Shown: positions 18,124-27,678 of the stretch, one piece after another
How the letters are laid out: each line of letters starts with the position of its first letter
Numbering within the stretch: the stretch's first letter is position 1
Assembly (NCBI GenBank): GCA_948579355.1
Contig: CAPAOV010000012.1
Location: 7,973 to 71,972, forward strand
DNA from: an uncultured Eubacterium sp.
Lineage (GTDB): Bacteria > Bacillota > Clostridia > Lachnospirales > Lachnospiraceae
Direction: 5' to 3'
Length of the DNA stretch: 64,000 nt
Position numbers and translations under genes: made by a program
The notes under the pieces: model-generated
Told to the model about the DNA's origin: nothing
Seen by the model: the letters and a program-made list of their open reading frames with translations, nothing else
The model's database searches: none

Positions 18124-19559
18124 AATTATTTTGGAAACAATTTTTAATGATGATGTGCGTCATACTTATATCGTTTATGACATTTGGAAGTATTTTGATT
18201 TCTACTGCTTTTGAGACAATGATAAACCGTGAAAAAGAGCGCAGTATTGAAGAGATAAAAATTTATCAGTATGCTCTGGTAGCTTCGCTCGAGGGTCTGC
18301 CGAAAGATTATCAGGCGACCGATTTTGCCGTATCGCAGATTGCCAAATCACTGAAAAAGAATTTGGACAGCAAGCAGGACGCCGTTATTTTATACAATAA
18401 AAAGAATAAAGTCATCTACCAAAACAGCAGTTACCGGAGTGAACTGATTAAAAAAATGGGAAAAGAAAAATCCGGCGTCTGGCAAATCGCAAAACGAAAG
18501 GGGCATTACTATTTAGAAACGCTCTGCAAGATACGGAGCAGTATAAAAGATTACACATTGGAAATCCATCGCAATATGGACCATATATATCAGGACAGAG
18601 AACGCCTATATGACAGATATGTATTGGTACTAACGCTTGTATCGGCGGCGTTTACAATAGTACTTTTAATCTTTTCCATTTTTTTTACCCGCCCCATCCG
18701 CAGACTGTCGCAAGTCGTTCAGGCGTTTGCCAAGGGTGACTTTAAGAGCCGGATACGGGAAAAAGGAAACGATGAAGTGGCCGTATTGAGCAGGGATTTC
18801 AACCAGATGGCGGGCCAGTTAGAAGAAAATATTTGGGAGCTGGAAGAAAATGCCCGCAGGCAGGAGGAGTTTACGGAAGCGTTTTCCCATGAGTTAAAGA
18901 CGCCGCTGACATCAATTATCGGCTATGCCGATATGCTGCGCTCCATCGAGATGTCGCAGGAGGACATTTCCCTGTCGGCAAATTATATTTTTCAACAGGG
19001 GAAAAGACTGGAGCGTTTGGCGCTTAAAATGATGGAGCTTACTTATATTGATAAACAGGAAATATTGTTTCAGGAAATTCATGTCACGGCATTTATGGAT
19101 AGTGTCAGGGCGATTACGGATAAATTATTACAGAAGAAAGAAATCTGTCTGCAAATCGAGACAGAAGAGGGAATCTTGTATGGGGATATGGATTTACTTT
19201 CATCCCTGTTTCTCAATTTGATTGACAATGCCAAAAAAGCCTGCGATGTGGGAGGAAAGATTGTTTGCAAAGGGCATCAGATAGAGAACGGTTACTGTTT
19301 TTCCATCATGGATAACGGGCAGGGTATTCCCGAGGACGAGCTTCAAAATATTGTCGAGCCTTTTTATATGGTTGACAAATCCCGTGCCAGAAAAGAGGGA
19401 GGGGCAGGCATGGGAATGGCGCTGTGCCAGAAGATAATTCAGCTCCATCACGCCGAGTGGAACATCCGCAGCCGGATGGGAGAGGGAACTAAAATAGAAA
19501 TCAGATTTTTCCATTCGACACAGGAAAAAGGAGGGTGCGGTGATGTGGAAGAACAATAA
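18120..19559 (+). CDS. Sensor histidine kinase
   Basis: A 479-residue membrane kinase: transmembrane segment 1 (about 9-32), an extracellular domain of about 130 residues, segment 2 (about 163-185), HAMP (187-238), a dimerisation domain with the phospho-accepting His in FSHELKTPLTS (about 257), and an ATPase domain with LFLNLIDNAKKA, DNGQGIPE and GGAGMGMALC. It phosphorylates the response regulator encoded immediately upstream. The signal is unknown. Confidence 0.95.
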   Translation: MKLFWKQFLMMMCVILISFMTFGSILISTAFETMINREKERSIEEIKIYQYALVASLEGLPKDYQATDFAVSQIAKSLKKNLDSKQDAVILYNKKNKVIYQNSSYRSELIKKMGKEKSGVWQIAKRKGHYYLETLCKIRSSIKDYTLEIHRNMDHIYQDRERLYDRYVLVLTLVSAAFTIVLLIFSIFFTRPIRRLSQVVQAFAKGDFKSRIREKGNDEVAVLSRDFNQMAGQLEENIWELEENARRQEEFTEAFSHELKTPLTSIIGYADMLRSIEMSQEDISLSANYIFQQGKRLERLALKMMELTYIDKQEILFQEIHVTAFMDSVRAITDKLLQKKEICLQIETEEGILYGDMDLLSSLFLNLIDNAKKACDVGGKIVCKGHQIENGYCFSIMDNGQGIPEDELQNIVEPFYMVDKSRARKEGGAGMGMALCQKIIQLHHAEWNIRSRMGEGTKIEIRFFHSTQEKGGCGDVEEQ

Positions 19560-20364
19560 GAACCAGATAAAACAGTTGTTAAAAACGGCGCTTGCTATCC
19601 TCTGTGTCGGCGCACTGTTCTGGCTGGCGCTTGTTTTTCCCCGTTACTATTATGAGCACTATGATGACAATACATTAAATCGGGTAACTTTTACGGATAT
19701 TGATGTAAGTACTTACGAAGCATCATATGATTCATTTATTGAGAAGCTGCACGCTCTTGCAAGGGGGTTCTCGGAAAGTGGAATGCGGGCCGTTCAGGTG
19801 GACGAGCCGGGCTTTGAGATGAGCCGCACGGAATTAACGAAAATTGCAAATGAGGAACTAGAGAAACTTACAAACAAAAAGGGATTAAATATAACGGATA
19901 TCAGTGTGAAAAAGAAGGAGCTTGTTCTCTATGAGCGTTATGTTCTCTATCAGATGAGTGAGAATGACAGCTTTAAGGGAATAAGCGGATGGAAACTGGT
20001 ATATGAGAATAAAAAAAGGAAGCTCACTCTCTTCTTAGATGAAGAGTATCATAAAATATATTATCTTGAAAATCAGAGCAAGGAGGTGACAGAGTATGAT
20101 TCTTCCTCTTCCGGTACGGAAATGTATGGCATTTATGGCGCACAGAAAGCATTTACGATTTGGTGGGACATAATGATGCGTTACTATGGTCTCTCATACG
20201 AGGATGATAACATCCGTATTGATACGATGGAATATCAGAAAACAGGACGTATTATCTTTGATGAAAAATATGAGATAACGTTCTTTTGTCATATGCGGTA
20301 TGATAAACTCGGAAGGGAAGTTATGCAAATGGGTATTCCAATCAATAAAGTGATACAAATGTGA
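19543..20364 (+). CDS. Membrane-anchored protein of unknown function in the two-component operon
   Basis: A 273-residue protein overlapping the kinase gene by 17 bp. One N-terminal transmembrane segment (LLKTALAILCVGALFWLALVF) is followed by an extracellular domain rich in charged residues and tyrosine. I do not recognise the family. The position between kinase and VanY carboxypeptidase suggests an accessory sensor or a wall-related role. The ATG at 19543 is 7 bp after GGAGGG; a GTG at 19540 is also possible. Confidence 0.75.
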   Translation: MWKNNKNQIKQLLKTALAILCVGALFWLALVFPRYYYEHYDDNTLNRVTFTDIDVSTYEASYDSFIEKLHALARGFSESGMRAVQVDEPGFEMSRTELTKIANEELEKLTNKKGLNITDISVKKKELVLYERYVLYQMSENDSFKGISGWKLVYENKKRKLTLFLDEEYHKIYYLENQSKEVTEYDSSSSGTEMYGIYGAQKAFTIWWDIMMRYYGLSYEDDNIRIDTMEYQKTGRIIFDEKYEITFFCHMRYDKLGREVMQMGIPINKVIQM

Positions 20365-20450
20365 TACTGTTTTGTGGGGAAAGTGATGCCGAGTCGTGTT
20401 ACTCTTATTTCATGGTGAAAGAATTTTCATAGGAAATAAGGAGGGATACG

Positions 20451-21239
20451 ATGAAAGTAAGAAAAACTATCATGGCAATAGGAATAATTTTGCTAATGGA
20501 AGCGATTATTTTACTGTGCTTATCCGTTGTAAGACCGGAAACGGCAGCAGCCGATGAATATGGGAGTTCATCGACGGAACCGGTAGACGCTAAGGATGCT
20601 ATAAATGCTGGTAAAGTAAATAATTTTGACGGAAAATATCAGACAGAGCGGGAAATTTATGAAAAAAATCGAAAATGTCTTGTTCTTGTAAATGCCAAAA
20701 CGGCATTAGATGAATCGTATAAAGTTTCGCTGACACCCATTTGCAGGGGACGTGTGCAGGTTTCCGAACAGATGCATGCCTCTCTTGTAAAAATGTTAAA
20801 AGATGCGGGAAAGAAAGGGTATTATTTCTGGATTGCATCCGGCTGGCGAAGTCGGGAAAAGCAAAAAGCTCTTGTAGAAGAAGATATACGGAAAGAGATG
20901 AGGCGGGGAGCTTCTTATAAAAAAGCGTGCCGTCTGACGTATCAGGAAACAATGCCGCCGGGATACAGTGAACATGAGACAGGACTGGCGCTGGATATCT
21001 TATGTCAGGGAAATATGAATATGGATATTTCACAAGAGAAAGAAGAAGGAAACCGATGGCTCCGGAGAAATTGTCATCGGTACGGCTTTATTCTGCGTTA
21101 TCCAAAAGGGAAGAAAAAGGAGACGGGAATTAATTATGAGCCATGGCATTTTCGATATGTGGGAGAGAAAGCTTCAAAATATATGAATCAGCAGAAAATG
21201 ACTTTAGAGGAATTTTGGTCCAGACTGGATAAGTCATAA
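20451..21239 (+). CDS. D-alanyl-D-alanine carboxypeptidase, VanY/M15B family
   Basis: A 262-residue enzyme with an N-terminal membrane anchor or signal (residues 7-27). Zinc-ligand motifs of the M15B family are intact: SEHETGLALDI (SxHxxGxxxD), EPWHFRYVG, and the substrate-binding SGWRS. It trims the terminal D-Ala from peptidoglycan stem peptides at the outer membrane face. As the last gene of the regulator-kinase operon it resembles VanR/VanS/VanY arrangements, but no vanHAX ligase genes are present, so vancomycin resistance should not be inferred. Confidence 0.9.
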   Translation: MKVRKTIMAIGIILLMEAIILLCLSVVRPETAAADEYGSSSTEPVDAKDAINAGKVNNFDGKYQTEREIYEKNRKCLVLVNAKTALDESYKVSLTPICRGRVQVSEQMHASLVKMLKDAGKKGYYFWIASGWRSREKQKALVEEDIRKEMRRGASYKKACRLTYQETMPPGYSEHETGLALDILCQGNMNMDISQEKEEGNRWLRRNCHRYGFILRYPKGKKKETGINYEPWHFRYVGEKASKYMNQQKMTLEEFWSRLDKS

Positions 21240-21262
21240 TCTTCAAACAATAAAAGCAAATA

Positions 21263-21312
21263 AAAAACCACTGGCAGCCGGAGCATTTGCTCTCAGGCTG
21301 TCAGTGGTTTTT
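21263..21312. terminator. Strong bidirectional terminator
   Basis: AAAAACCACTGGCAGCC (21263-21279) pairs with GGCTGTCAGTGGTTTTT (21296-21312) with one mismatch. A- and T-tracts on both sides suit the convergent VanY and module-array genes. Confidence 0.88.
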
Positions 21313-21320
21313 GTCAGTCC

Positions 21321-24300
21321 TTATTGGATGAGTTCTACTTTAATGTCTGAAATAATAAGGTTTTGAATCCTCGTATTCCATGCTGCTTTTAATGTAATGC
21401 TGTTACTGCTTTGTGGGTTGTTCTCATCTTTCCCTCCAGAAGCTGTTAATGTAACCGTACCAGTAAAGGAGCCGTCATCCTGAACGGTTGGGTGAAGATA
21501 AACATTTGAATCCTGAACAAAATCTCCGGATGTCTCTCCTCCAATCGGTGTAGTCCAGATTCGGAAATCGTTAGTACCCCATGATGTTCCGGAAATAGTT
21601 ACCCGAAGTTTCTGGTTCGGGGCGACAGTTACCGGAATCCGGAAATGCATGAAAGTGGAATCCTGTGTTCCGGTTCTTGTATCGTTTACACGAATGGTAT
21701 CGCTGTCATAATCATAGTATCCGATTTCTTTTGCTATCGTCACGCCGGACAAGTTGACTTGTTTTACCGGACTTTCCGTCGGCACCGGAGTAGGAGACAA
21801 ATCTGTCGCTGCTCCCAGACTTACCGGCTCTGCCGTCTTCCACAATTCTGAGCCTAAATCTATATGCATGACTGGACGAACAGCGCCTCCGGTGTTTACT
21901 ACGAGGAAGCCGGAATAATCCGCAAAGCCCTCTGTTCCGACATAGGCGGAATTGAAACCGAAACTGCCGGAAGAGCGCAGCCACCACCAGCCGTTTCCGG
22001 CGTAGTCAGCTTCGTTGTTTGTCCATGCGCCATTGGCTTGTGCATATGCGGTATTTTTGGCCTGTCTTGTCAGCGAATTTTGTTTATAATCAATGGAAAA
22101 TCCATAGTAGGTATTTTTTATCTCATCAGCAGATAATAAATACAATTTGTCTGTCACGGCATTTCCGCTGCTTGTGCCAAATTCCGGATTCTTTCCGGTA
22201 GTAACTTGCGTATCCAAAATCGCAGCTTTTTCCGCTTCCGTAAAGGCGCGGGAATAAAATTGTTCATTTAACCACTGGCGAATGCTGCTTGCCTCCCATG
22301 ATGTCTCATTGCAGTATTCGTTATGGAAACATTGTGAGTCAAGGTTTTGGTCGGCAATCAGGAAAGCATCGTTTCCGTCAGCGGAAAGAATGCGCCACTT
22401 AATTGGCTCTTTCTTATAATATTTTCCGCCCTGATATATCATTTCCGTACTATCCGAATCGGTGTATTCCGTTCCCTCAACAGGATTTTGCGGAGCCTGT
22501 TTCGGACTGTACTGACTCTGATAATAGGAGCCGAATGTCAGGCACTGCCATGTAATATTTTCATCGTCTGCTTCAGGATGTGTAATCCCGTAATCATTTG
22601 GCGCCGGTGTTGGCGTCGCGGTTGGTACCGGCGTCGGCTCCGGTGTCGGTTTCAAATCTTCTATTGATGGATTTTCCTTATCGGAGAAGATAAGAGACTT
22701 AATGTTAATGGTAATACTCTGTCCTTCTGCCAATGCGTTCGGATTAAAAATCTGGAAACCACGGATACAATTTCCAACGCAATCTTTTGTGACAGAAAAG
22801 GTAAGGGTCTTTTCTTCCAGAGTTTCGGTAATCTTTTTGCTCCAGTCCGCATGTTTGCCGGCATTCGCATCAGCGCTTCCGACCATTTCCGCATCATATA
22901 AGGCGTGGCCGAGATTTCCACCCGAACTTGTATAGGTAAGGACAACGGATTTGTAATTGCTGTAATAGTTTTGTGCGTTGTCCGGCAAGTAGTAATTGAT
23001 GGCGGCATACTGTGCTAAAAAGGTAACGGTAAGAGAACCGTCCGCATTTGCAACAATTGTTGCATTTTTCCCTGCTTCATTATGAAAAGCGCCGTCTGCC
23101 GTTATATCTATTGGTTTTACCGGTGGAGCTGTCTCTGATGGCGGGTCATATTTCGGAGTAGCCGTTGGAGACGACGGAGTTGTAGCTGTCGAAGTAGCCG
23201 TAGCAGTTGCCGTGGCAGTCGCCGTTGAAGTAGCTGTAGCAGTCGCCGTGGCTGTCGTTGTCGGAGTCGGCGTAGCAGTCGGCCCCACAACGGAAGTCGG
23301 GGTCGAAGTTGCGGTAGCTGTTGCAGTAGCCGTAGCTGTTGAAGTAGCTGTCGCGGTAGCCGTTGAAGTTGTAGTGGCGGTCGTTGTTGGAACAGCCGTC
23401 GGCTTCAAATCTTCTATTGATGGATTTTCCTTATCGCAAAAGATAAGAGATTTAATGGTAATTGTAATACTCTCTCCGTCTGCCAGTGCATTCGGATTGA
23501 AAATCTGGAAACCGCGGATACAATTTCCGACACATTCGTCTGTCACCGCAAAGGTAATGGTCTTTTCCTGTGGAGCTTCAACAATCTTTTTGCCCCAGTC
23601 CGGATGTTTGCCGGCATTCGAATCGGCACTTCCGACCATGTCCGTATCATATAGAGCGTGGCCGAGATTTCCACCCGAACTTGTATAGGTAAGGACAACG
23701 GATTTATAATTGCTGTAATAGTTTTGTGCGTTGTCCGGCAAATAGTAATTGATAGCGGCGTACTGTTTCAAAAAGGTAACGGTAAGAGAACCATCCGCAT
23801 TTGGCTGAATCGTTGCATTGCCCGATGCTTCATTGTGAAAAGCGTCGCTTGCCGTTATATCCACCGTTTTTACTGGCGGAGCCGTCTCCGATGGCGGGTC
23901 GTACTTCGGAGTTGCCAATGGAGACGCCGATGTCGTCGCCGTTGAAGTAGCTGTAGATGTAGCTGTAGATGTAGTTGTCGCCGTACTTGTCGCTGTCGAA
24001 GTAGCCGTAGCGGTTGGCGGCGGAGTGACCGATGGCCCTGCTGTTTCCGTTGGGTTTAAGTCCTCTTTCGTTGGATTTTCTTTGTCGCAGAAAATAACGG
24101 ATTTTATTGTAATGGTAATTGGTTTTCCCGTGTTCGTTTTGTTTGGATTAACCAATTGGAATCCACGAATACAGCCGCCGGCACAATCGTCTGTGACAGC
24201 AAAAATAAGTTGTTTCTCATTTTTGGATTCGACAACTTTGGCATCCGTACCCGGATGTTTTCCAGCATTCAAATTATCTTTGCCAACCATATTCGCATCA

Positions 24301-25019
24301 AAGAGGCTGTAACCGAGATTACCACCCTCGGATGTATAGGTCAGAACAACGGATTTATAGTTGCTGTAATAAGTTTGTGCGTTGTCCGGTAAACAGAAAT
24401 TCACCGTGGCATTTGGCTGTGAAAATGTGATGGTAATAGAGCCGTCTGCATTTTTGACAATATCTGAATTTGCAAGGGCTTCCGTACAGAATGCGTCTTT
24501 GGCAGTCAAATCAATACGGTTTACCGGTGGAGCTGTCTCGGAAGGTCTGTCGTATTTAGGAGTTGGTGACGGCGTGGCAGTCGGTTGCTGCGACGGCGCA
24601 GGTACATTCCCTCCCCCTGACACGGTATTATTTGATGGCGTCTGCGCCGGTGTACTTTTCCGGTTTACAACCGTAATCTTGCATGTCGCCTTTTTCTTTG
24701 TTCCTTTTACTTTGGCAGTAATTTTTGCCTTACCGACTTTCAACGCCGTAACGACGCCCTTTTTCGACACTTTGGCAATCTTCTTTTTACTGCTCTTCCA
24801 TGTAATTTTCTTTTGTGTTGTCTTTTTCGGCTTAAACTTTGCTTTTAGTTTCAGGCGCTTGCCCTTTTGTAATTTATATGTTGAATGGTTCAGGACTATT
24901 TTTTTGAGTTTGACTTTTTTCTTGCGAGCGGAATCAACGGATATACTCGGTGAAAAAATGAGCGTAAATACCATCAACATACTGAGAAACCATGCTAACT
25001 GTCTTTTCGCATTTTTCAT
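21321..25019 (-). CDS. Secreted multimodular protein: Ig-like domain, three repeated putative binding modules, DUF6273
   Basis: A 1232-residue protein with no recognisable catalytic domain. Order: signal peptide (1-31); lysine-rich Big_2-type domain (33-120); module 1 (about 158-318), module 2 (380-536) and module 3 (626-786), joined by Thr/Ala/Ser-rich linkers; a DUF6273 domain (806-1056, ending WWWLRSSG...VRPVMHIDL); and a C-terminal beta domain (1083-1232). The modules share LPDNAQ-YYSNYKSVVLTYTS, CIRGFQ and CDKENP and also occur twice in the large GH10 xylanase, so they are probably carbohydrate-binding. The likely role is adhesion to xylan or presentation of substrate. The ATG at 25019 follows GGAGAG. 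Confidence 0.8.
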   Translation of the reverse strand: MKNAKRQLAWFLSMLMVFTLIFSPSISVDSARKKKVKLKKIVLNHSTYKLQKGKRLKLKAKFKPKKTTQKKITWKSSKKKIAKVSKKGVVTALKVGKAKITAKVKGTKKKATCKITVVNRKSTPAQTPSNNTVSGGGNVPAPSQQPTATPSPTPKYDRPSETAPPVNRIDLTAKDAFCTEALANSDIVKNADGSITITFSQPNATVNFCLPDNAQTYYSNYKSVVLTYTSEGGNLGYSLFDANMVGKDNLNAGKHPGTDAKVVESKNEKQLIFAVTDDCAGGCIRGFQLVNPNKTNTGKPITITIKSVIFCDKENPTKEDLNPTETAGPSVTPPPTATATSTATSTATTTSTATSTATSTATTSASPLATPKYDPPSETAPPVKTVDITASDAFHNEASGNATIQPNADGSLTVTFLKQYAAINYYLPDNAQNYYSNYKSVVLTYTSSGGNLGHALYDTDMVGSADSNAGKHPDWGKKIVEAPQEKTITFAVTDECVGNCIRGFQIFNPNALADGESITITIKSLIFCDKENPSIEDLKPTAVPTTTATTTSTATATATSTATATATATATSTPTSVVGPTATPTPTTTATATATATSTATATATATATSTATTPSSPTATPKYDPPSETAPPVKPIDITADGAFHNEAGKNATIVANADGSLTVTFLAQYAAINYYLPDNAQNYYSNYKSVVLTYTSSGGNLGHALYDAEMVGSADANAGKHADWSKKITETLEEKTLTFSVTKDCVGNCIRGFQIFNPNALAEGQSITINIKSLIFSDKENPSIEDLKPTPEPTPVPTATPTPAPNDYGITHPEADDENITWQCLTFGSYYQSQYSPKQAPQNPVEGTEYTDSDSTEMIYQGGKYYKKEPIKWRILSADGNDAFLIADQNLDSQCFHNEYCNETSWEASSIRQWLNEQFYSRAFTEAEKAAILDTQVTTGKNPEFGTSSGNAVTDKLYLLSADEIKNTYYGFSIDYKQNSLTRQAKNTAYAQANGAWTNNEADYAGNGWWWLRSSGSFGFNSAYVGTEGFADYSGFLVVNTGGAVRPVMHIDLGSELWKTAEPVSLGAATDLSPTPVPTESPVKQVNLSGVTIAKEIGYYDYDSDTIRVNDTRTGTQDSTFMHFRIPVTVAPNQKLRVTISGTSWGTNDFRIWTTPIGGETSGDFVQDSNVYLHPTVQDDGSFTGTVTLTASGGKDENNPQSSNSITLKAAWNTRIQNLIISDIKVELIQ
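23160..23400 (-). repeat. Low-complexity Thr/Ala/Ser linker repeat between modules 2 and 3
   Basis: Imperfect 6-bp units of the type GTAGCT/GTCGCC encode Thr-Ala and Thr-Ser pairs. Similar shorter tracts join modules 1 and 2 (about 23920-24015). Such tracts can vary in length between strains. Confidence 0.7.
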
Positions 25020-25066
25020 TGAAATACTCTCTCCTTTCCTGATAAATACAAAACATTTTTATTCGT

Positions 25067-27421
25067 TTACTCAATAACAAAATTATCGAGGTATAAATCG
25101 GCCGGAAGTTGTGCCGTAGCTTTCAGCTCGATTTTGTTGTCACCTTTTTTCAGGGTAATCGGGCAGGTTACTGTCTTCCAGTCACTGTAGGATTCTCCTT
25201 TTGGAAGTGAAAGTGTTTTAACTTTTACTCCGCCGACATATAAGTCAAGGGTATTTATATCTGATGTAGCCGCGTAGCGAAGCGTCAGATTAACGGTCTC
25301 TTCTACATCGTTTGGCACGTTGTCCCGTACGGCTGCATTTGCCGCGCTGCCAAATTTCATATAACCCTGTCCCTGATAATTAAGAACGCCGCTCTGGCAA
25401 CCGTTTGTAATGTTTTCTTTGATGTTTTTATAATCAAAGAACTCCGCCTCGTATTGGCGCGCCCCTGTGTAAGCGGCAGGGAATGCCGGTTCAACAAGAG
25501 ATGCCGGTGTATAGGTAGTCAGACGGTCTTTTTCCTGACCGGAGCACTCAATCGTAATGTCAAGTGGCCCATTGTGTTTCACAGTCAAGGTATAAACGCC
25601 GTTGTTCCAGCTTTCCACGGCAGTACCTCTCACTTGTTTTAATCCCCTGTTTTGAAGCGTATAGGTAGGTTTTGCGGTGGCGCCGTAAATTTTAATTGTG
25701 TTGGTTCTAATTTGGTTCTGTACATCTTTTTCATTATAGTTATTCAGATAGAAATGAATCGAATCTGAATATTCTTTGATGATTCCGGTTGCATAATCCG
25801 AATAGGAAAGTTCAACCTGCTTACATGTGTTATATTTCGGTATAAAGAACCCTCCTGCCGGAGAACCGTCTTTATTAGGATTATATGTTACCCATTGGTT
25901 TTCAAAGCGGCCGCCATAGCAGTTGCCCCAGAATTCATTTTCAAATAATGAGTTAAATTCATCCTGTTTTGCTTTTAACGATGGCCAGCGCGAAGCAATG
26001 GACGACTGATTAATCGGCACTTGAATCGATTTTGCTAAATCATCTTTAAGAGCGTAGACCGTTGGCACGGTCGGATAGCGTCCGGTAGATTTGTAAGGAT
26101 TATAATTATCTTTCAGGTTTCCGTCGCCTTTCATGCGATAGAGCCCCTCAAACAGAGTAGGATAGGTACTGTATTTATTGTCGTTACTGCCTGTATTCAC
26201 ATCCTGAATAATAGCTACTTTCGTCCGCGCAATCACTTCCTCACGCGTAGGAATGCGAACGGTTCCATCGAGAACCTTGCGGAACATATCCATCATATCA
26301 TTCTGGAACTGGTCATACATATCCCATCCGCGCATCTTATATCCCTCAATGTCCGTCGACGGCCAGAGTTCTTTAAAATCGTCTGTCCATACAAGTTCCG
26401 GCCCGTCGATTACCGTCATGCCATTGAGCGCCATGCGCTCTAAATGGATAGGCAGACCGGTGGAAAGACGATATTGGTCTTTAGTCACGTTTTCACCCTT
26501 AGGGTCGGCCTCCGAATCCCATGTAGAATCAGTCCAGCCGGATTCATCATAGCGCACGCCAAAGTTTCCACAATATCCGGAAAGATAGGCGCCAAATACC
26601 TCGCTTTCCACATCTGCGATATAACTTAGCTGGGTATATTTTTCTTCCAATATAAAGTTTTCTGAGTACTGGCGGCAGGCTGCTTCCCATTCCGGAACTT
26701 CTTTGAGCATGGCAATCGGGTTGATGCCGGCGCTCCACTGGTTGGCACACCAGCTCACGTCAAGATAGCCGCCGTATTTATTACAGAGTTTAAGCAATGC
26801 GGCAAAGTGGCGATAACGCTCTGGGCAGGTTATCGGGAAATCCGCGCTTGCGAATCCCCAGAATTGCTCGCAGTAGTTGAAGCCGATAAAGTTCGGGTAT
26901 TCTTTGAAAAACTCTGCGTAAACCGTGTCTTCCAAATCGGCGTCGGCAGCATAATCAGGAAAATGGCTCTGCCCGCCGCTGGATGGCTGTATCATTGCCC
27001 ATACGCCTTTTTCCGCGCATGTTCTCAGCCACGACTTCGCTGTTTCATAACCATACTGCACCATAAGCCATTCTTTTTTCTCACTACTCCAGTTAATGGA
27101 GAGAGAAATATTGAAAACGACATAAGGCAGTATATCCTCAGGTATCAAATCAATAATTTTTGCCGGGTCAGCATAATTCCACGAATCAATATGTACAATC
27201 CACATCGGCTGTTCTGCCGAGAGAGGGCGGCGCATCGTGCCGTCCGCCTTAGTGACCGTGAATGGCTGAGCTTTTTGTGAGGATACGGGGGCCTTTTCCG
27301 TCACCTCGCTAACGACACCAAGATTTAAGTCATTGGCGGGGGTGAATTGCGGTACACCCACAAATAAATTGACCGACATGATGACCGACATAAATGCCGC
27401 ACAAAATTTCTTTAATATCAT
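25067..27421 (-). CDS. Secreted glycoside hydrolase family 98 with C-terminal CBM35-like domain
   Basis: A 784-residue protein: signal peptide (about 1-24), a GH98 catalytic domain (about 55-400, beginning PMWIVHIDSWNYADPAKIIDLIPEDILPYV, stated here in part: MWIVHIDSWNYADP), the GH98 C-terminal beta domain, and a CBM35/CBM6-like module (about 660-784, QYEAEFFDY to LYLDNFVIE). GH98 includes blood-group endo-beta-galactosidases and xylanases that attack heavily decorated glucuronoarabinoxylan. The surrounding xylan genes favour the xylanase activity here. The start is ATG at 27421 with GGAGG upstream. It is divergent from the cytoplasmic GH115 gene. Confidence 0.82.
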   Translation of the reverse strand: MILKKFCAAFMSVIMSVNLFVGVPQFTPANDLNLGVVSEVTEKAPVSSQKAQPFTVTKADGTMRRPLSAEQPMWIVHIDSWNYADPAKIIDLIPEDILPYVVFNISLSINWSSEKKEWLMVQYGYETAKSWLRTCAEKGVWAMIQPSSGGQSHFPDYAADADLEDTVYAEFFKEYPNFIGFNYCEQFWGFASADFPITCPERYRHFAALLKLCNKYGGYLDVSWCANQWSAGINPIAMLKEVPEWEAACRQYSENFILEEKYTQLSYIADVESEVFGAYLSGYCGNFGVRYDESGWTDSTWDSEADPKGENVTKDQYRLSTGLPIHLERMALNGMTVIDGPELVWTDDFKELWPSTDIEGYKMRGWDMYDQFQNDMMDMFRKVLDGTVRIPTREEVIARTKVAIIQDVNTGSNDNKYSTYPTLFEGLYRMKGDGNLKDNYNPYKSTGRYPTVPTVYALKDDLAKSIQVPINQSSIASRWPSLKAKQDEFNSLFENEFWGNCYGGRFENQWVTYNPNKDGSPAGGFFIPKYNTCKQVELSYSDYATGIIKEYSDSIHFYLNNYNEKDVQNQIRTNTIKIYGATAKPTYTLQNRGLKQVRGTAVESWNNGVYTLTVKHNGPLDITIECSGQEKDRLTTYTPASLVEPAFPAAYTGARQYEAEFFDYKNIKENITNGCQSGVLNYQGQGYMKFGSAANAAVRDNVPNDVEETVNLTLRYAATSDINTLDLYVGGVKVKTLSLPKGESYSDWKTVTCPITLKKGDNKIELKATAQLPADLYLDNFVIE

Positions 27422-27436
27422 TATGACCTCCAATCC

Positions 27437-27471
27437 AGAGCGTGTAAATTTTTCTGTTTGCTAAGCGCTCT
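27437..27471 (-). promoter_or_regulatory. Inverted repeat in the GH98 leader
   Basis: AGAGCG (27437-27442) and CGCTCT (27466-27471) form 6-bp arms just upstream of the GH98 ribosome binding site. The right part, CTAAGCGCT, resembles a LacI/CcpA-type half site. Weak evidence. Confidence 0.3.
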
Positions 27472-27611
27472 TTTAATAACACCATATGGCAATTTTTCAA
27501 ATATTATATATAAATTTTTTGGCATTTTCAAGATGTATTTTTCTTTTTTTGTGATTTCTTTTCTTCATATTAAAAGTTTCCTTAATATAAGGACATTTCT
27601 GATTATATTAT

Positions 27612-27640
27612 TTGCTTAATTACCGGAACGGGAATATAAT
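27612..27640 (+). promoter_or_regulatory. Promoter of the cytoplasmic GH115 gene
   Basis: TTGCTT (27612-27617), a 17-bp spacer and a consensus TATAAT (27635-27640), 39 bp upstream of the ATG. The rest of the 257-bp divergent intergenic region is AT-rich without another gene. Confidence 0.65.
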
Positions 27641-27678
27641 AATGATGTTGATATAAAATAAGATAGGAGTTATATGAC

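Noticed and set aside
20451..21239. Vancomycin resistance cluster
   Set aside because: VanY and a two-component system are present, but there is no vanH, vanA-type ligase or vanX, so only a general cell-wall function is supported.
23212..23688. 158-codon open frame on the plus strand with Val/Ala repeats
   Set aside because: Antisense shadow of the Thr/Ala linker and module 2 of the array protein.
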